Source: Catalimonadaceae bacterium JC749
GTDB lineage: Bacteria; Bacteroidota; Bacteroidia; Cytophagales; Cyclobacteriaceae
Assembly (NCBI GenBank): GCA_021730635.1
Contig: JAJNNC010000005.1
Span: forward strand, 124,001-188,000
Direction of reading: 5' to 3'
DNA: 64,000 nucleotides
Numbering within the stretch: position 1 is the stretch's first letter; every line of letters starts with the position of its first letter. Shown piece after piece: positions 17,488 through 26,884 of this stretch. The position numbers were made by a program, and so were the translations under genes. Under the pieces are notes generated by a model. The model saw only the letters and a list, made by a program, of their open reading frames with translations, did not search any database and was not told the DNA's origin.

Positions 17488-18258
17488 TCAGAGCCGAGGT
17501 ATGGTCATGCCGCCCTCAACCATAATGGTCTGCCCGGTAGAGTAGGGGAAATACCCTTTGGCAAGAGCCACCACCGCTTTTCCTACATCCTCAGGAAAAC
17601 CCCAACGAGGCTGCACAAATAAACCTTCGCTAATAAGTCGATCGTACTTTTCAGTGACACCTGACGTCATGTCCGTTTTGATCACGCCAGGTCTTACTTC
17701 GTAAACAGGAATGCCAAAAGCTCCCAGACGGGTGGCAAACAGTAAGGTCATCATACTCAGGCCTGCTTTGGAAATACAATATTCTCCTCGGTTGATGGAA
17801 GCGACTGTTGAGGAAATAGAAGAAACAGTCACAATACTGCCTGCAAATGTGTCATCAGTCTTTTTCTGGTCGATCATCCAATTAGCCACCTGTTGCGTCA
17901 GAAAGTAAGGGCCCTGCAAGTTTGTTTTCAGCACGTGTTCGAAGCTTTCTTCCGTCGCTTCCAGGATATCTTTTCTTTCTTTCGGAGCCACGCCCGCATT
18001 ATTCACCAGCACGTTGAGTTTGCCAAACTGGGATTTTATCTTCTCCAGCATGTCTGTTCTTGCCGTGGCAGAGGCAATATCTCCCTGGCAATACAGCACC
18101 TCTACGCCGTAAGATTTCAGCTGGTTGACAACGTCGGAAACCTCTTTTTCCGGTCGCATACCGTTAATAGCCACATGGAAGCCTTCCTGTGCCAGTGCGG
18201 ATGCGATGCCATAACCAATGCCCCGGCTTCCGCCGGTAATCAATGCTACCTGATCCAT
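17488..18258 (-). CDS. Short-chain dehydrogenase/reductase (FabG-like)
   Basis: 256 residues. The Rossmann nucleotide motif is TGGSRGIGYGIA at 8-19, and the NNAG motif is LVNNAGV. The catalytic Ser is in VTVSSISS and the YxxxK is GEYCISKAG. Annotations of such proteins as 3-ketoacyl-ACP reductase are usual, but in this operon it probably oxidises or reduces a sugar-derived ketone. NAD(H) or NADP(H) preference is not decided. The gap to the MFS gene is 69 bp. Confidence 0.9.
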   Translation of the reverse strand: MDQVALITGGSRGIGYGIASALAQEGFHVAINGMRPEKEVSDVVNQLKSYGVEVLYCQGDIASATARTDMLEKIKSQFGKLNVLVNNAGVAPKERKDILEATEESFEHVLKTNLQGPYFLTQQVANWMIDQKKTDDTFAGSIVTVSSISSTVASINRGEYCISKAGLSMMTLLFATRLGAFGIPVYEVRPGVIKTDMTSGVTEKYDRLISEGLFVQPRWGFPEDVGKAVVALAKGYFPYSTGQTIMVEGGMTIPRL

Positions 18259-18336
18259 ATTATTTTTTGATGCCGGATCGCTTGATGTTTACACAGTATG
18301 TCCACTTTGTGCAAACATTAAGTCTCCGAAGTGTTA

Positions 18337-19500
18337 CTAAGATTGTAAATCGCTGATATTGACCCAGCAGCGCTTTTCCCAGCTTTCCAATCCTTTTTCT
18401 GCGAGCTGAACTCCCTTGGCACCTTCCAGCAGAGAATAGGGAAAAGGTTCATCTTTGACTACATGCCGGAGAAACATTTCCCACTGTATCTTAAAAGCGT
18501 TGTCATAAACTTCCTGTTCGGGCACTTTAGACCAACCTTCGTAGAAATTGATAGGCTGTGCAATATCAGGATTCCAGACGGGTTTGGGCGTATTGCCATA
18601 ATGTTGTATCCAGCAATCACGCAGTCCTGCTACCGCTGAACCTTTCGTGCCATCTACCTGCAAGGTCAGCAGGTCGTCGCGACGAACCCGTACACACCAG
18701 GAAGAGTTAAAGTGGGCAATAATGTTACCTTCCAGCTCAAAAGTAGCGTAAGCGGCATCATCGGCCGTAGCCCAATAGGCTTTGCCCTGTTCATCTATTC
18801 TTTCCGGAATATGGGTAGCCCCCAGACAGGATACCGCTTTTACTTTTCCAAAGATATGGTCCAGCACATAGCGCCAGTGGCATAGCATGTCTACGATGAT
18901 GCCGCCGTCTTCTTCTTTTTTATAATTCCAGGAAGGACGCTGTGCCGGAATGGAATGTCCTTCAAACACCCAATACCCAAACTCACCTCTCACAGATAAA
19001 ATTTCTCCGAAGAAACCATTCTGTATCAGTCGTTTTAACTTGACCATGCCCGGAAGAAAAAGCTTGTCTTGTACTACTCCGTTTTTAACGCCATGTTCCT
19101 GGCATACCCGGTAAATCTCCAAAGCGGTTTGGGTATCCGTAGCGGTAGGTTTTTCACAATATACATGTTTGCCTGCGGCAGCAGCCTGTTTGACAGCTTC
19201 TGCTCGTCGGCCTGTCGTTTGTGCGTCAAAATAGACACTATATTGGTCATCCTGCATGACCTCTTCCAGGCGGGTCGTATATTTTTCAACACCCGATTGC
19301 CGGCAGAGTTTTTCCAGTTTGGCCGCATTCCGGCCTACCAGCACAGGGTCAGGCATGATGGTTTCGGTAGGACTGATTCGTACACCCCCTTGCCGGATAA
19401 TCTCTACGATCGATCGCATCAGGTGTTGGTTGGTACCCATACGGCCGGTTACCCCATTCATAATAATGCCGACGCGGTGGGTCTTGGAAGTTTCACTCAT
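18337..19500 (-). CDS. Gfo/Idh/MocA family oxidoreductase
   Basis: 387 residues. The N-terminal Rossmann fold starts with VGIIMNGVTGRMGTNQHL. The conserved EKP motif is HVYCEKPTATD at about 133-143, and the C-terminal alpha/beta domain follows, with GGIIVDMLCHWRYVLDHIFG. Dehydrogenases of this family act on sugars, inositols and related polyols with NAD(P). It begins only 11 bp after the isomerase stop, in the same operon. The actual substrate is not predictable from sequence alone. Confidence 0.9.
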   Translation of the reverse strand: MSETSKTHRVGIIMNGVTGRMGTNQHLMRSIVEIIRQGGVRISPTETIMPDPVLVGRNAAKLEKLCRQSGVEKYTTRLEEVMQDDQYSVYFDAQTTGRRAEAVKQAAAAGKHVYCEKPTATDTQTALEIYRVCQEHGVKNGVVQDKLFLPGMVKLKRLIQNGFFGEILSVRGEFGYWVFEGHSIPAQRPSWNYKKEEDGGIIVDMLCHWRYVLDHIFGKVKAVSCLGATHIPERIDEQGKAYWATADDAAYATFELEGNIIAHFNSSWCVRVRRDDLLTLQVDGTKGSAVAGLRDCWIQHYGNTPKPVWNPDIAQPINFYEGWSKVPEQEVYDNAFKIQWEMFLRHVVKDEPFPYSLLEGAKGVQLAEKGLESWEKRCWVNISDLQS

Positions 19501-19511
19501 TGTTTCTCATT

Positions 19512-20357
19512 TTAGGAGTATTGTATGTAGGCTTCTTTGATTTTCGTTAGAAACACTTGCTGATCCATTTGCCAGTACCGCTTAGAGAATATTTCCACTT
19601 CGTGGTATCCTTCAAACCCGGCCTCTTCCACCCAACCACGAATCTCCGGTATATTGATGCATCCTTCTCCCATCAGCCCCCTGTCCAACAGCATGTCTTC
19701 CGTAGGTACTTTCCAGTCGCAGATATGAAAAGCAAAAAGATGATTGTTTCTCCCACATCGCATAATTTCAGAATGCAGGGTATCGTCCCACCAGAGATGG
19801 TAAACATCTACAGCGATACCTACCCAGGGGGAGTCAATCATTTCGGCCATATCATTGGCTTGCGAGAGGGAATTCACTGCCGAACGGTCGCCTGCATACA
19901 TAGGATGCAGCGGCTCTATGGCTAATTTCACCTGATGGGATTCAGCATAGGGGATCAGCGCTTCAATGCCTTCCCGGATTTGCTTTCTGGAAGTGGCAAG
20001 CGATTGGGCTGGCTCTGCTCCACAAACCAAGACGATCAAAGGGGCACCCAGCGCTGCGGCTTCCTCAATGGCTTTCTTGTTGTCTTCTATAGCCGCCTGT
20101 CTTTTCTGTGCGGAGACAGCAGGAAAAAAGCCACCACGGCAGAGTGAAACAATATCCAGTTGATGCTTGCGGAGCATGTCTCCAACCTGAGATATTTTTC
20201 TTCCTTCCAGCGCATCCCGCCAGACGGTAATACCGCCTACACCCATGGTGGCATAGTGTTCAGCAGCTTCTTCAATGCTCCAGGGTTTGGTGGTGATAGT
20301 ATGGATACAAAGTTTGCGTAGATCTTTCAAGCTTGTATTAGCAGCATTTACTTTCAA
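19512..20357 (-). CDS. Sugar phosphate isomerase/epimerase-type TIM barrel
   Basis: 281 residues of the AP-endonuclease-2 / xylose isomerase-like fold. Seen: LAIEPLHPMYAGDRSAVN with the metal-binding Glu, VGIAVDVYHLWWDD with Asp, LFAFHICDWKVP with His, and YHEVEIFS with the late Glu. The four metal ligands are therefore all present. Family members are isomerases, epimerases or dehydratases of sugars and inositols. First gene of the operon TIM barrel - Gfo/Idh/MocA - SDR - MFS, read on the minus strand. Confidence 0.9.
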   Translation of the reverse strand: MKVNAANTSLKDLRKLCIHTITTKPWSIEEAAEHYATMGVGGITVWRDALEGRKISQVGDMLRKHQLDIVSLCRGGFFPAVSAQKRQAAIEDNKKAIEEAAALGAPLIVLVCGAEPAQSLATSRKQIREGIEALIPYAESHQVKLAIEPLHPMYAGDRSAVNSLSQANDMAEMIDSPWVGIAVDVYHLWWDDTLHSEIMRCGRNNHLFAFHICDWKVPTEDMLLDRGLMGEGCINIPEIRGWVEEAGFEGYHEVEIFSKRYWQMDQQVFLTKIKEAYIQYS

Positions 20358-20479
20358 CTCGAAGAATATAAAAAAAATGGAAAGCAGAAAAGAATTTAAG
20401 CAACAGTTTCAAAATACATGGAAACATGCAAATTCTTCTGCTTTATCTTTTATTCAATACAGACCAGATATTGGAAGAT

Positions 20480-21181
20480 TTATTGAAAGGAGCCTAATAC
20501 TTCATCTACCTCCTGCCGGTTCATACCGGGTTGTATCTCTTCACGGTACAGGAGTTTGATAACTTCCCGATCTATGGGCGCAAACTCGGTCGTAGAAGTC
20601 CAACCCTGGTAGAAGATACTTTCGGGGTATTGCTCGGAATCATTGAGCAGCCCCAGCGACTGGGTCAGTTCTTCTCTTAGCAAGTGTTTTTTTTCATCCA
20701 GGGTCTCCGTTCGATATATATCCACATACATAGAACCTCTGGTCATTTCAAAGGCACTATTCCAGTAAATCCAGGTAAAACCATAATTCTCATCGATATA
20801 AGGAGAGGCATTATCTTCTATCTCTTCTGCGTATTCAGCACCGCTGCCAAAAAAGATACGGAAGTTCGCTTCCTGTTCGTTATCAGTTTCAATGAGTTGG
20901 GGAGTCTGGATTAATGAGTTGATTTCCTTGACCACTCTATCCAGTTCATCCAGCAAGGGTTCATCAGGATCGCCCATCACTACAAAGCGGAGGTCTTTCG
21001 TCCATTTTTTTATATGCTCCGATTGATTATCGCCAAACTCACCCCTGAAGGCTATTTCTTTAAAATAATCATGGGCTTCCGGAGATTGTGGAATAATATC
21101 CGGCTCATCTGTTTCCTGACACGCCAGGAATAAGAGAATAATAAACAGATAAAAAATTTTTGAGAGCGCGCGCTTACCCAT
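20480..21181 (-). CDS. DUF2927 lipoprotein
   Basis: 233 residues. The N-terminus has LFLACQETDEPD, a lipobox with Cys20. The domain at about 60-215 matches the DUF2927 pattern: WTKDLRFVVMGDP, ANFRIFFGSGAEYA, then LLREELTQSLGLLND where a metal-peptidase-like E-x-x-Q stretch occurs. The His-Glu motif of a true metalloprotease is not complete. The C-terminus IDREVIKLLYREEIQPGMN is also conserved in the family. Probably exported and membrane-anchored; function unknown. Confidence 0.8.
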   Translation of the reverse strand: MGKRALSKIFYLFIILLFLACQETDEPDIIPQSPEAHDYFKEIAFRGEFGDNQSEHIKKWTKDLRFVVMGDPDEPLLDELDRVVKEINSLIQTPQLIETDNEQEANFRIFFGSGAEYAEEIEDNASPYIDENYGFTWIYWNSAFEMTRGSMYVDIYRTETLDEKKHLLREELTQSLGLLNDSEQYPESIFYQGWTSTTEFAPIDREVIKLLYREEIQPGMNRQEVDEVLGSFQ

Positions 21182-21222
21182 AGGTCATTTGTTAGTTAGC
21201 TTAAAAAATATGAAAGTTCTGT

Positions 21223-21582
21223 TTAGTCAATATACTCTTTCTTCCTGACCAGGGTAAAATGATTGGTGTCGGCCTCTATATAACCCTGGTCATAACAGAA
21301 AAAATAAGTATTACCGCTTTTTGTTTGATAAATGTTGGTGAAATAACTGAAGTTGAAACCTTTTCGGGCCAATGTTTCCTTGTGCACACGCGCTTTGCCT
21401 GTAGGGTTAAGATCCGACAGAATTCTCCGGTTTTTTCTAAGCGTATTATTGACATTACGCATCAGGTTGGTTGCATCACTGTTCAGCCGGTTATTATAAC
21501 TGTTGCGGCAGGCATCTGAGCAGAATTTTTTATCGGCTCTTCCCCGTAAAGGAGCTTGACATTCCAGACACTGTTTTTCCAT
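21223..21582 (-). CDS. Zinc-ribbon protein, DUF2116-like
   Basis: 119 residues. The N-terminus carries C-x2-C (CLEC) and C-x3-C (FCSDAC) pairs, a treble-clef zinc site, followed by RNSYNNRLN. The C-terminal half is a small beta domain (NTYFFCYDQGYIEADTNHFTLVRK). Common in Bacteroidota genomes, probably cytosolic; a nucleic-acid contact is possible but unproven. Gap to the DUF2927 gene 41 bp; they may share a transcript. Confidence 0.82.
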   Translation of the reverse strand: MEKQCLECQAPLRGRADKKFCSDACRNSYNNRLNSDATNLMRNVNNTLRKNRRILSDLNPTGKARVHKETLARKGFNFSYFTNIYQTKSGNTYFFCYDQGYIEADTNHFTLVRKKEYID

Positions 21583-21798
21583 AGGTTATTAGTCAAATTA
21601 TACAGATTCTATCCAGGATCAATCCAGGGAGCAGCTTGCTAGTAATAGTTTTTCTTATATGCGATAGAACTTGCCAAAACAGCGCTGACCCCGGTATTGC
21701 AGGCAAGATAGTAAAAAATACATCCAATTACAAACGGTTACAAGCAGTTATAGCCGAAAGTAAATAGCTGAAAACCGACTAGTGCTTGCCGGCTGCTG

Positions 21799-21806
21799 TA
21801 GCTTTG
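21799..21806 (+). promoter_or_regulatory. -7 box of ssb
   Basis: TAGCTTTG, 39 bp upstream of the ssb ATG, fits TAnnTTTG. No clear -33 TTG at the standard distance, so moderate confidence only. It supports the downstream ATG as start. Confidence 0.4.
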
Positions 21807-21845
21807 CTGAGGTTGTTTATGTTTCACAAGAAAAATAAGTGCGTT

Positions 21846-22241
21846 ATGAATCAGTTAAAGAATCGTGTGCAGTTGATCGGTCACTTAGGCAAAGATCCGC
21901 AGGTAAGACAATTAGAACAGGATAAGAAAGTGGCCCAGTTCTCCCTGGCTACTTCAGAAAGCTATAAAAATGCCCAGGGAGAGCAGGTCACCGATACGCA
22001 GTGGCATCAGGTGGTCTGCTGGGGCAGGCTGGCAGAGCTGGCTGAGCAGTACCTGCAGAAGGGCAAGCAGATAGCCCTGGAAGGCAAGCTCAGCTACCGA
22101 AGTTATGAAGACAAGCAGGGGGTGAAGCGTTTTGTCACCGAAGTGGTGGCCTCAGAGCTGTTGATGCTGGGCAAGAAAGAAGATTCAGACCAGCAGCCAA
22201 AGGACAGCAGCAAGCCTCTGGAGGACGATCTGCCTTTCTGA
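21846..22241 (+). CDS. ssb: Single-stranded DNA-binding protein
   Basis: 131 residues with an OB fold: LKNRVQLIGHLGKDPQVRQL at the N-terminus, WHQVVCWGRLAELAEQYL and IALEGKLSYRSYEDKQGVKR. The acidic tail ends DDLPF, the partner-binding tip. It is a shorter SSB than the usual 150-180, with a short linker, and might be a paralog of the main replication SSB. The start at 21846 matches the family; an ATG at 21786 is 20 codons upstream with no family similarity. Lone gene with its own terminator. Confidence 0.93.
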   Translation: MNQLKNRVQLIGHLGKDPQVRQLEQDKKVAQFSLATSESYKNAQGEQVTDTQWHQVVCWGRLAELAEQYLQKGKQIALEGKLSYRSYEDKQGVKRFVTEVVASELLMLGKKEDSDQQPKDSSKPLEDDLPF

Positions 22242-22264
22242 CTTTTCTGCTAGGGAATGGATGG

Positions 22265-22292
22265 AGCCCCGTCATTCGACGGGGCTTTTTTT
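22265..22292 (+). terminator. Rho-independent terminator of ssb
   Basis: AGCCCCGTC, loop ATTC, GACGGGGCT, then TTTTTT to 22292. It touches the 3' end of the convergent GH88 gene by two bases. Confidence 0.9.
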
Positions 22293-23673
22293 ATTGCACA
22301 CATCCAAAAAAAGTATAGTAGGGCTTGCCTTCGGCTAATCGCTGCACATACAGGGCTACTTCGCGGGCATGATAATCGCCCCACATGCTGGATTCACCCT
22401 GGGGAATCTTGCTACCTTCCGGTATGTAATCCCAGCCATTTGGCCTGTGGTAAATAGAATGCAGGAGCAATCCCTGGTGTTTGGGATCTACACTGAGATA
22501 AGGCTCTTCGAACAGATGGTCCAGTACGGTGAGACCTGCCTGGAAATATTTCTTTCCCAATTCATCTTTCCCTCTGTTTTGTAAAAACTGCCCAAAACGT
22601 AGCAGTCCCTGCGCGGCAATGGCAGCGGCAGAACTGTCGATGGGTTCATAATCGTTGAATGGATCGGAAGGATTTTCCAGGTAATTCTCCAACTGATAAA
22701 GAAGTGGGGCCCCTGTATCCCAATAAGGAATTCCGTCGGTAGGGGTATGCTCCAGATAGAAATCGCAGGTGGCCTGGGCCGCTCTCAACATAAACTCTAC
22801 TATATCTTCCCGGGTACCATAGGTTTCTAACGCCTCATCATGCAGTGTTTCTATAAATTCCAGTTCTTCGGCAAAGCCGCACATTGCCCAGGCCAGCCCC
22901 CGTGTCCATGTGGTGAACCCGCTATAACCTTGCTGGGCATTTGGACAGCGGTAGTTACCATCTTTGGTATTAAAGATACATTCATGTGCGGTACGCCCCC
23001 ATTCGTCATAACTATCTCTTCCTTCCCCATAAAAAACGGAATAGTCAGCGGTGGCTTTCATATGCAAAAGCGCCCTTTTCAAAAGATTGATCCTGACATC
23101 ATTTTCAACCTGTAAGAGATGGCCTAACTGGTGAGAAACCATCAGGGATCGGCAGGAACGAATTGTATCAACAAAAAGCGAGTGAGGGCCGTTGAAAGAA
23201 TGGATGAATCCACCGTCTTTGATAAGGGTCCAGCGGCTAGCCTGTACAGCGCCTGACACCTTCAGAGCCACTTCATAAAAATGTTGTTCCCAGTCATTCT
23301 GAGGAATCTTACCTTCCCGCATCAGCCGGAGCAGGTTACCGTAAGTGCTGACATTGTTAAAGCCATGGTCATGAACGCCCGTATGGCTCAGGTGGGGCGC
23401 CATGCTGGCAAGCGTTTGCTCTTTGCCAATGTGGAGAAACTGTTCATCTCCGGTAGCATCAAATTGAAGAATAGCAGAGCCAAAGGCAAACCCCTGTGTC
23501 CATTCTGTCCAGCCACGGGTAGTGTACCTTCCCTTGATGGTGAAAACCGGAGACCCTTTGCTTTTGTCATAGATTTTCTCAATGGTCAGAATTTTTTGGG
23601 CAGACAAGTCCCACAGACGAAGGATTTTTTCTCTTAAATCTTCTGGTGTCAGCTGAAAGTTAATTTTTAACAT
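22291..23673 (-). CDS. GH88 family unsaturated glucuronyl hydrolase-like protein
   Basis: 460 residues of the alpha6/alpha6-barrel GH88/105 type, which removes the unsaturated uronic acid left by polysaccharide lyases. The nucleophile-region Asp is in GVHDHGFNN (Asp102), and the general acid/base candidate is Asp169 in FVDTIRSCRSLM. GRYTTRGWTEWTQGFAFG near the N-terminus is the family's first helix region. No signal peptide is visible, so it may act in the cytosol or periplasm. It adds to the uronate theme with UxuA and the sugar operon. Confidence 0.88.
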   Translation of the reverse strand: MLKINFQLTPEDLREKILRLWDLSAQKILTIEKIYDKSKGSPVFTIKGRYTTRGWTEWTQGFAFGSAILQFDATGDEQFLHIGKEQTLASMAPHLSHTGVHDHGFNNVSTYGNLLRLMREGKIPQNDWEQHFYEVALKVSGAVQASRWTLIKDGGFIHSFNGPHSLFVDTIRSCRSLMVSHQLGHLLQVENDVRINLLKRALLHMKATADYSVFYGEGRDSYDEWGRTAHECIFNTKDGNYRCPNAQQGYSGFTTWTRGLAWAMCGFAEELEFIETLHDEALETYGTREDIVEFMLRAAQATCDFYLEHTPTDGIPYWDTGAPLLYQLENYLENPSDPFNDYEPIDSSAAAIAAQGLLRFGQFLQNRGKDELGKKYFQAGLTVLDHLFEEPYLSVDPKHQGLLLHSIYHRPNGWDYIPEGSKIPQGESSMWGDYHAREVALYVQRLAEGKPYYTFFGCVQ

Positions 23674-23814
23674 GGATGCAGGTTGAAATGTATAGTGAAA
23701 ATAATCCCAAAAATATAAAATTACACGGACTGAAAAACTGTTAGTAAAAGGATCACCCTCAAAGGCTCTCTACAGTCACTAAAAAGTAATAGTTTTTCTG
23801 TATCCTTTCTCTCT

Positions 23815-25536
23815 TTACCATTCCTGATGAAGCCAGCGTGAAAAGTTTTCCTTTTCCTGAGCCGTAGCTTCTTCTATCTGTTCAATAACATACTGTTTGA
23901 AATAAGTGCGCCCATCGTGCTCGAGCGTTACCTGACGTAAATAATGGCTTCTGAAAATTGTGAGGGTAACAGTAGTCTGATCGGCTAACAGCTCTTCCAC
24001 GCTATCGGTGACTCTGCGCTGGTTGATGGCAATGATCTCATCTTCCAACCGGAGTTGATGGTCTGCAATGGATCCCGGTTCAAGGGCACTGACGACCCAC
24101 TTGTTTTCTTTTAGTATGGTTCTGAAGCCAAACAGATTTTCAGCAAAGAAAGCGGAAGGTATCTCTTTCAGCGAACAGCCTACCGTTTGAAATAAGACAT
24201 CGAGGCGATGCTCCACAGGAACCTTTCCCCAGACAAAGTGATCAAAGAAATCCGGTAGACTATGCCCCGACAATTCATCTACTATCTTTTGCAAATCCTG
24301 TAGGGTATAGCCTTTCGCCTGTTTTCCAAATTGGTTCCAAAGTATACGCATGAAGTCATCTAAGGAATATTTATTTCCGGTATTTTTTCTCAGCGCAAGA
24401 TCCAAAATCATGCTGATGATGGCCCCTTTTACATAGATAGAAACTTTCCGATGGGGGATCCCTGGCGCATATCCATCCAGCCAGAGGTCATGGGAAGACT
24501 CGACCAAAGAATGATTAAAACGTCCAAAATTCTCAAAGTGGCGTTTAAACAATTTATTTAATTCCAGAAAATAATCTTCTTTCGTGATGACCCCACTTCT
24601 TGCCAAAAATAAATCCCCATAGTAGGTCGTAATTCCTTCGGCCACAAAACCGGTTGGAAAGTAATTTTCCCGTGTATAGTCGTAGGGCATCATCTCGGCT
24701 GGCCGGATCCGGATAATGTTCCAGGTGTGAAAGAGTTCATGAGAACTGACACCCAGAAAATCTTCATAAATTTTAGTGTTTTCCAGTATTTGTTCTGCGG
24801 GGCCCAGGGCGATCACCGTAGAATTGAAATGCTCAACGCCATGATAAGCCCGGTAGGGCAGAAACTGATAAAGAAAATGGTACTCCTGGCAAGGAAATTC
24901 TCCCAAAGTCTGTATCTGCGCTTGGGTGAAAGCAGCAAAACGGGCGGTTGTTTCTGCTTCATCAAGCCGGCAAACACCCTGAAACCAGAGATGAAAAAGG
25001 TGTCCGTCCACTTCATACTGCCAGTGGGTGAGGGAAGGGCTGGCGATCATGGGACTTTCTGCCAGATGATAAAAACTAGGCGCTTCCAGTATGTGTTCAT
25101 TTACTTTTTTTAGCCCACAGGCTATCTGGTACTGTGGTGGCAGACTGAAAGCCACGGTGTAGGCTTCATCCATGCGGCCTTCGACATACATAATGCAGTT
25201 GACAAAGTTGATATACAGTTGATGTTCGTCCAGCCAGGTGCTGCCTGCATCCAGGGTAGCCGCATAATAGTTGTAATAGACATGAATTTCAGTCTGTCCT
25301 TGTGTCTCTATTTCCCAACGATCTTTCGTGATTTTGCGGAAGGGTATGGACTGGCCTACTGCATCCTCTACCCTGAATTTTTGAATGTTTTTGGCAAAGT
25401 TTCCGATCTCATACCGTCCCGGTCGCCAGGCAGGAAGCTGGAGAAAAATTTTGTCTTGCTGAATATCGGTAAGCGATAAATGAAAATCAATAAACTGCTG
25501 ATGTGGTTTCTGGTAAGAAATGTGGTAATGGATCAT
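23815..25536 (-). CDS. M61 family metallopeptidase with PDZ domain
   Basis: 573 residues. The zinc motif HELFHTWN is at 266-273, with the third ligand Glu300 in VAEGITTYYGD. The N-terminal 170 residues form the beta domain typical of M61 glycyl aminopeptidases. The C-terminal part, about 460-545, reads as PDZ (ENKWVVSALEPGSIADHQLR, then LEDEIIAINQRRV). There is no signal peptide, so cytosolic. It cleaves peptides with N-terminal Gly or Ala in characterised relatives. Convergent partner of nothing; separated by 141 bp from GH88. Confidence 0.92.
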   Translation of the reverse strand: MIHYHISYQKPHQQFIDFHLSLTDIQQDKIFLQLPAWRPGRYEIGNFAKNIQKFRVEDAVGQSIPFRKITKDRWEIETQGQTEIHVYYNYYAATLDAGSTWLDEHQLYINFVNCIMYVEGRMDEAYTVAFSLPPQYQIACGLKKVNEHILEAPSFYHLAESPMIASPSLTHWQYEVDGHLFHLWFQGVCRLDEAETTARFAAFTQAQIQTLGEFPCQEYHFLYQFLPYRAYHGVEHFNSTVIALGPAEQILENTKIYEDFLGVSSHELFHTWNIIRIRPAEMMPYDYTRENYFPTGFVAEGITTYYGDLFLARSGVITKEDYFLELNKLFKRHFENFGRFNHSLVESSHDLWLDGYAPGIPHRKVSIYVKGAIISMILDLALRKNTGNKYSLDDFMRILWNQFGKQAKGYTLQDLQKIVDELSGHSLPDFFDHFVWGKVPVEHRLDVLFQTVGCSLKEIPSAFFAENLFGFRTILKENKWVVSALEPGSIADHQLRLEDEIIAINQRRVTDSVEELLADQTTVTLTIFRSHYLRQVTLEHDGRTYFKQYVIEQIEEATAQEKENFSRWLHQEW

Positions 25537-25617
25537 GAGAATCGAAACGGTTAATTTTATTATATTTGTTCTATCGCAAATCTATTTCATTATTTTCTTC
25601 CTGCGTTATCTTTATCA

Positions 25618-25965
25618 ATGCTTTCTATGCATCGATTGTTTGTTGTGATAATAGGGTACCTGTTCCTATGGGTGGAACCTGGTTTCAGCATGGAAACCGC
25701 TGCTTCCTCCGGTTCTTACCACCCCTACTTTTCTCAAAAAGGCCTCAATACAATTGATCAGGGGGTTTTCATTCAGCATAACTATTTAGCTTTGTATCCT
25801 ATATTGATAAGGCATGACTTAATTCCTGTTAATTTGCGGCATACCCAAGGATGGCAGGAAGTTAAAATTTTTCATAAAAATAGTAGCGTTTTTTGGGTAA
25901 CCTACACTGCCACCTTATTTACCATATTGTTTCTGGTTCTCAAACAATACCTTGACCTCCATTGA
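25618..25965 (+). CDS. Small membrane/secreted protein, unknown
   Basis: 115 residues. An N-terminal signal (LFVVIIGYLFLWVEPGFS) and a C-terminal membrane helix (VFWVTYTATLFTILFLVL) bracket a Tyr/His-containing loop. I recognise no family. Coding is uncertain because the codon composition is not decisive and the start at 25618 has no supporting motif. The frame is open in a region where the next two genes on this strand are also small membrane proteins. Confidence 0.45.
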   Translation: MLSMHRLFVVIIGYLFLWVEPGFSMETAASSGSYHPYFSQKGLNTIDQGVFIQHNYLALYPILIRHDLIPVNLRHTQGWQEVKIFHKNSSVFWVTYTATLFTILFLVLKQYLDLH

Positions 25966-26007
25966 TGTAGGCAGGGCCTTTAACCACATAAGCTGATCCA
26001 TGCTTTC

Positions 26008-26454
26008 ATGATTGTATCTAAACCAAAAATCTCTACACTTTTTTCATTAGTCTTTTTTATCATTCTAGCCTATGGGCTGGCTATTTTTATGCTGGTCCGT
26101 ATTTTTCAAAATCCGGGAGGACCCTGGTGGCAGGCTGTTGTCCTGGGTATTTCAGGGGGCGTTGCGCTGGCTGTGAGCTACAAAACCTTAAGCGGTTATA
26201 AAAAAGTACTGGTTAGCAAAAACAGGATGGATATCCAATTTGCCTTCAATTGGTTTCACCGAAGATATTATTTCAAAGAACTTCAATATTGGCAGGAAGA
26301 AAGCATCAAGACGGCGACAGGCACTTTTAAAGAATTATCTCTTTCTTTCGGTCCCAGAAAAAAAGTAAGGCTGTCGTGGCAGGAGCAGGATAACTATGGG
26401 AAAATAAAGATGTTTCTGATAAGAAATTTTAAGGCTAAGCAGCGGAAGACCTAA
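26008..26454 (+). CDS. Small membrane protein with PH-like cytosolic part
   Basis: 148 residues. Two membrane helices lie at about 12-32 and 41-60, followed by a beta-rich 80-residue part (NRMDIQFAFNWFHRRYYF, KELSLSFGPRKKVRLSWQE) resembling bacterial PH-like domains. Function unknown. Just 43 bp ahead of the fluoride channel gene, so probably cotranscribed. Confidence 0.6.
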   Translation: MIVSKPKISTLFSLVFFIILAYGLAIFMLVRIFQNPGGPWWQAVVLGISGGVALAVSYKTLSGYKKVLVSKNRMDIQFAFNWFHRRYYFKELQYWQEESIKTATGTFKELSLSFGPRKKVRLSWQEQDNYGKIKMFLIRNFKAKQRKT

Positions 26455-26497
26455 GAAAAGCTCATATTAGCAATTGATACCTGGCTTCACTGATTCT

Positions 26498-26878
26498 ATG
26501 GATCTGTTTAAAACAATGTTGTTAGTAGGAACCGGAGGCTTCTTGGGGAGTGTACTTCGTTTTTTGGTGTATTACTTTGTTGAAAGAACCTGGGAGGGTG
26601 CTTTTCCCTGGGGTACTTTTGTCGTCAATATAGTGGGGTCTTTTCTGATTGGAATTTTATTCGGGTTCTGGAGTAAAGAAATGCTCAGTGAGTCGGGCAA
26701 CCGCTTATGGATCACTGGCTTTTGTGGTGGCTTTACCACGTTTTCCACTTTCTCGCAAGATGGCCTGCGGTTACTACAGCAGGGACATGGGCTTGCTTTA
26801 GGAATATATATAGTAGGTAGTATTTTACTGGGCTTGGCGGCGGCCTATGCGGGCGCTGTACTGGTCAAAACGGTATAA
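26498..26878 (+). CDS. crcB: Fluoride channel CrcB/Fluc
   Basis: 126 residues from the ATG at 26498. Four membrane helices. Hallmarks are GGFLGSVLRFLVYYF, the WGTFVVNIVGSFLIG helix with its conserved Asn, and GFCGGFTTFSTFSQD carrying the Phe-box and Thr of the ion path. Works as a homodimer that lets fluoride out of the cell. A TTG start at 26474 is possible but adds eight residues without family similarity. No fluoride riboswitch is apparent in the 43-bp gap. Confidence 0.93.
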   Translation: MDLFKTMLLVGTGGFLGSVLRFLVYYFVERTWEGAFPWGTFVVNIVGSFLIGILFGFWSKEMLSESGNRLWITGFCGGFTTFSTFSQDGLRLLQQGHGLALGIYIVGSILLGLAAAYAGAVLVKTV

Positions 26879-26884
26879 AAAAAA

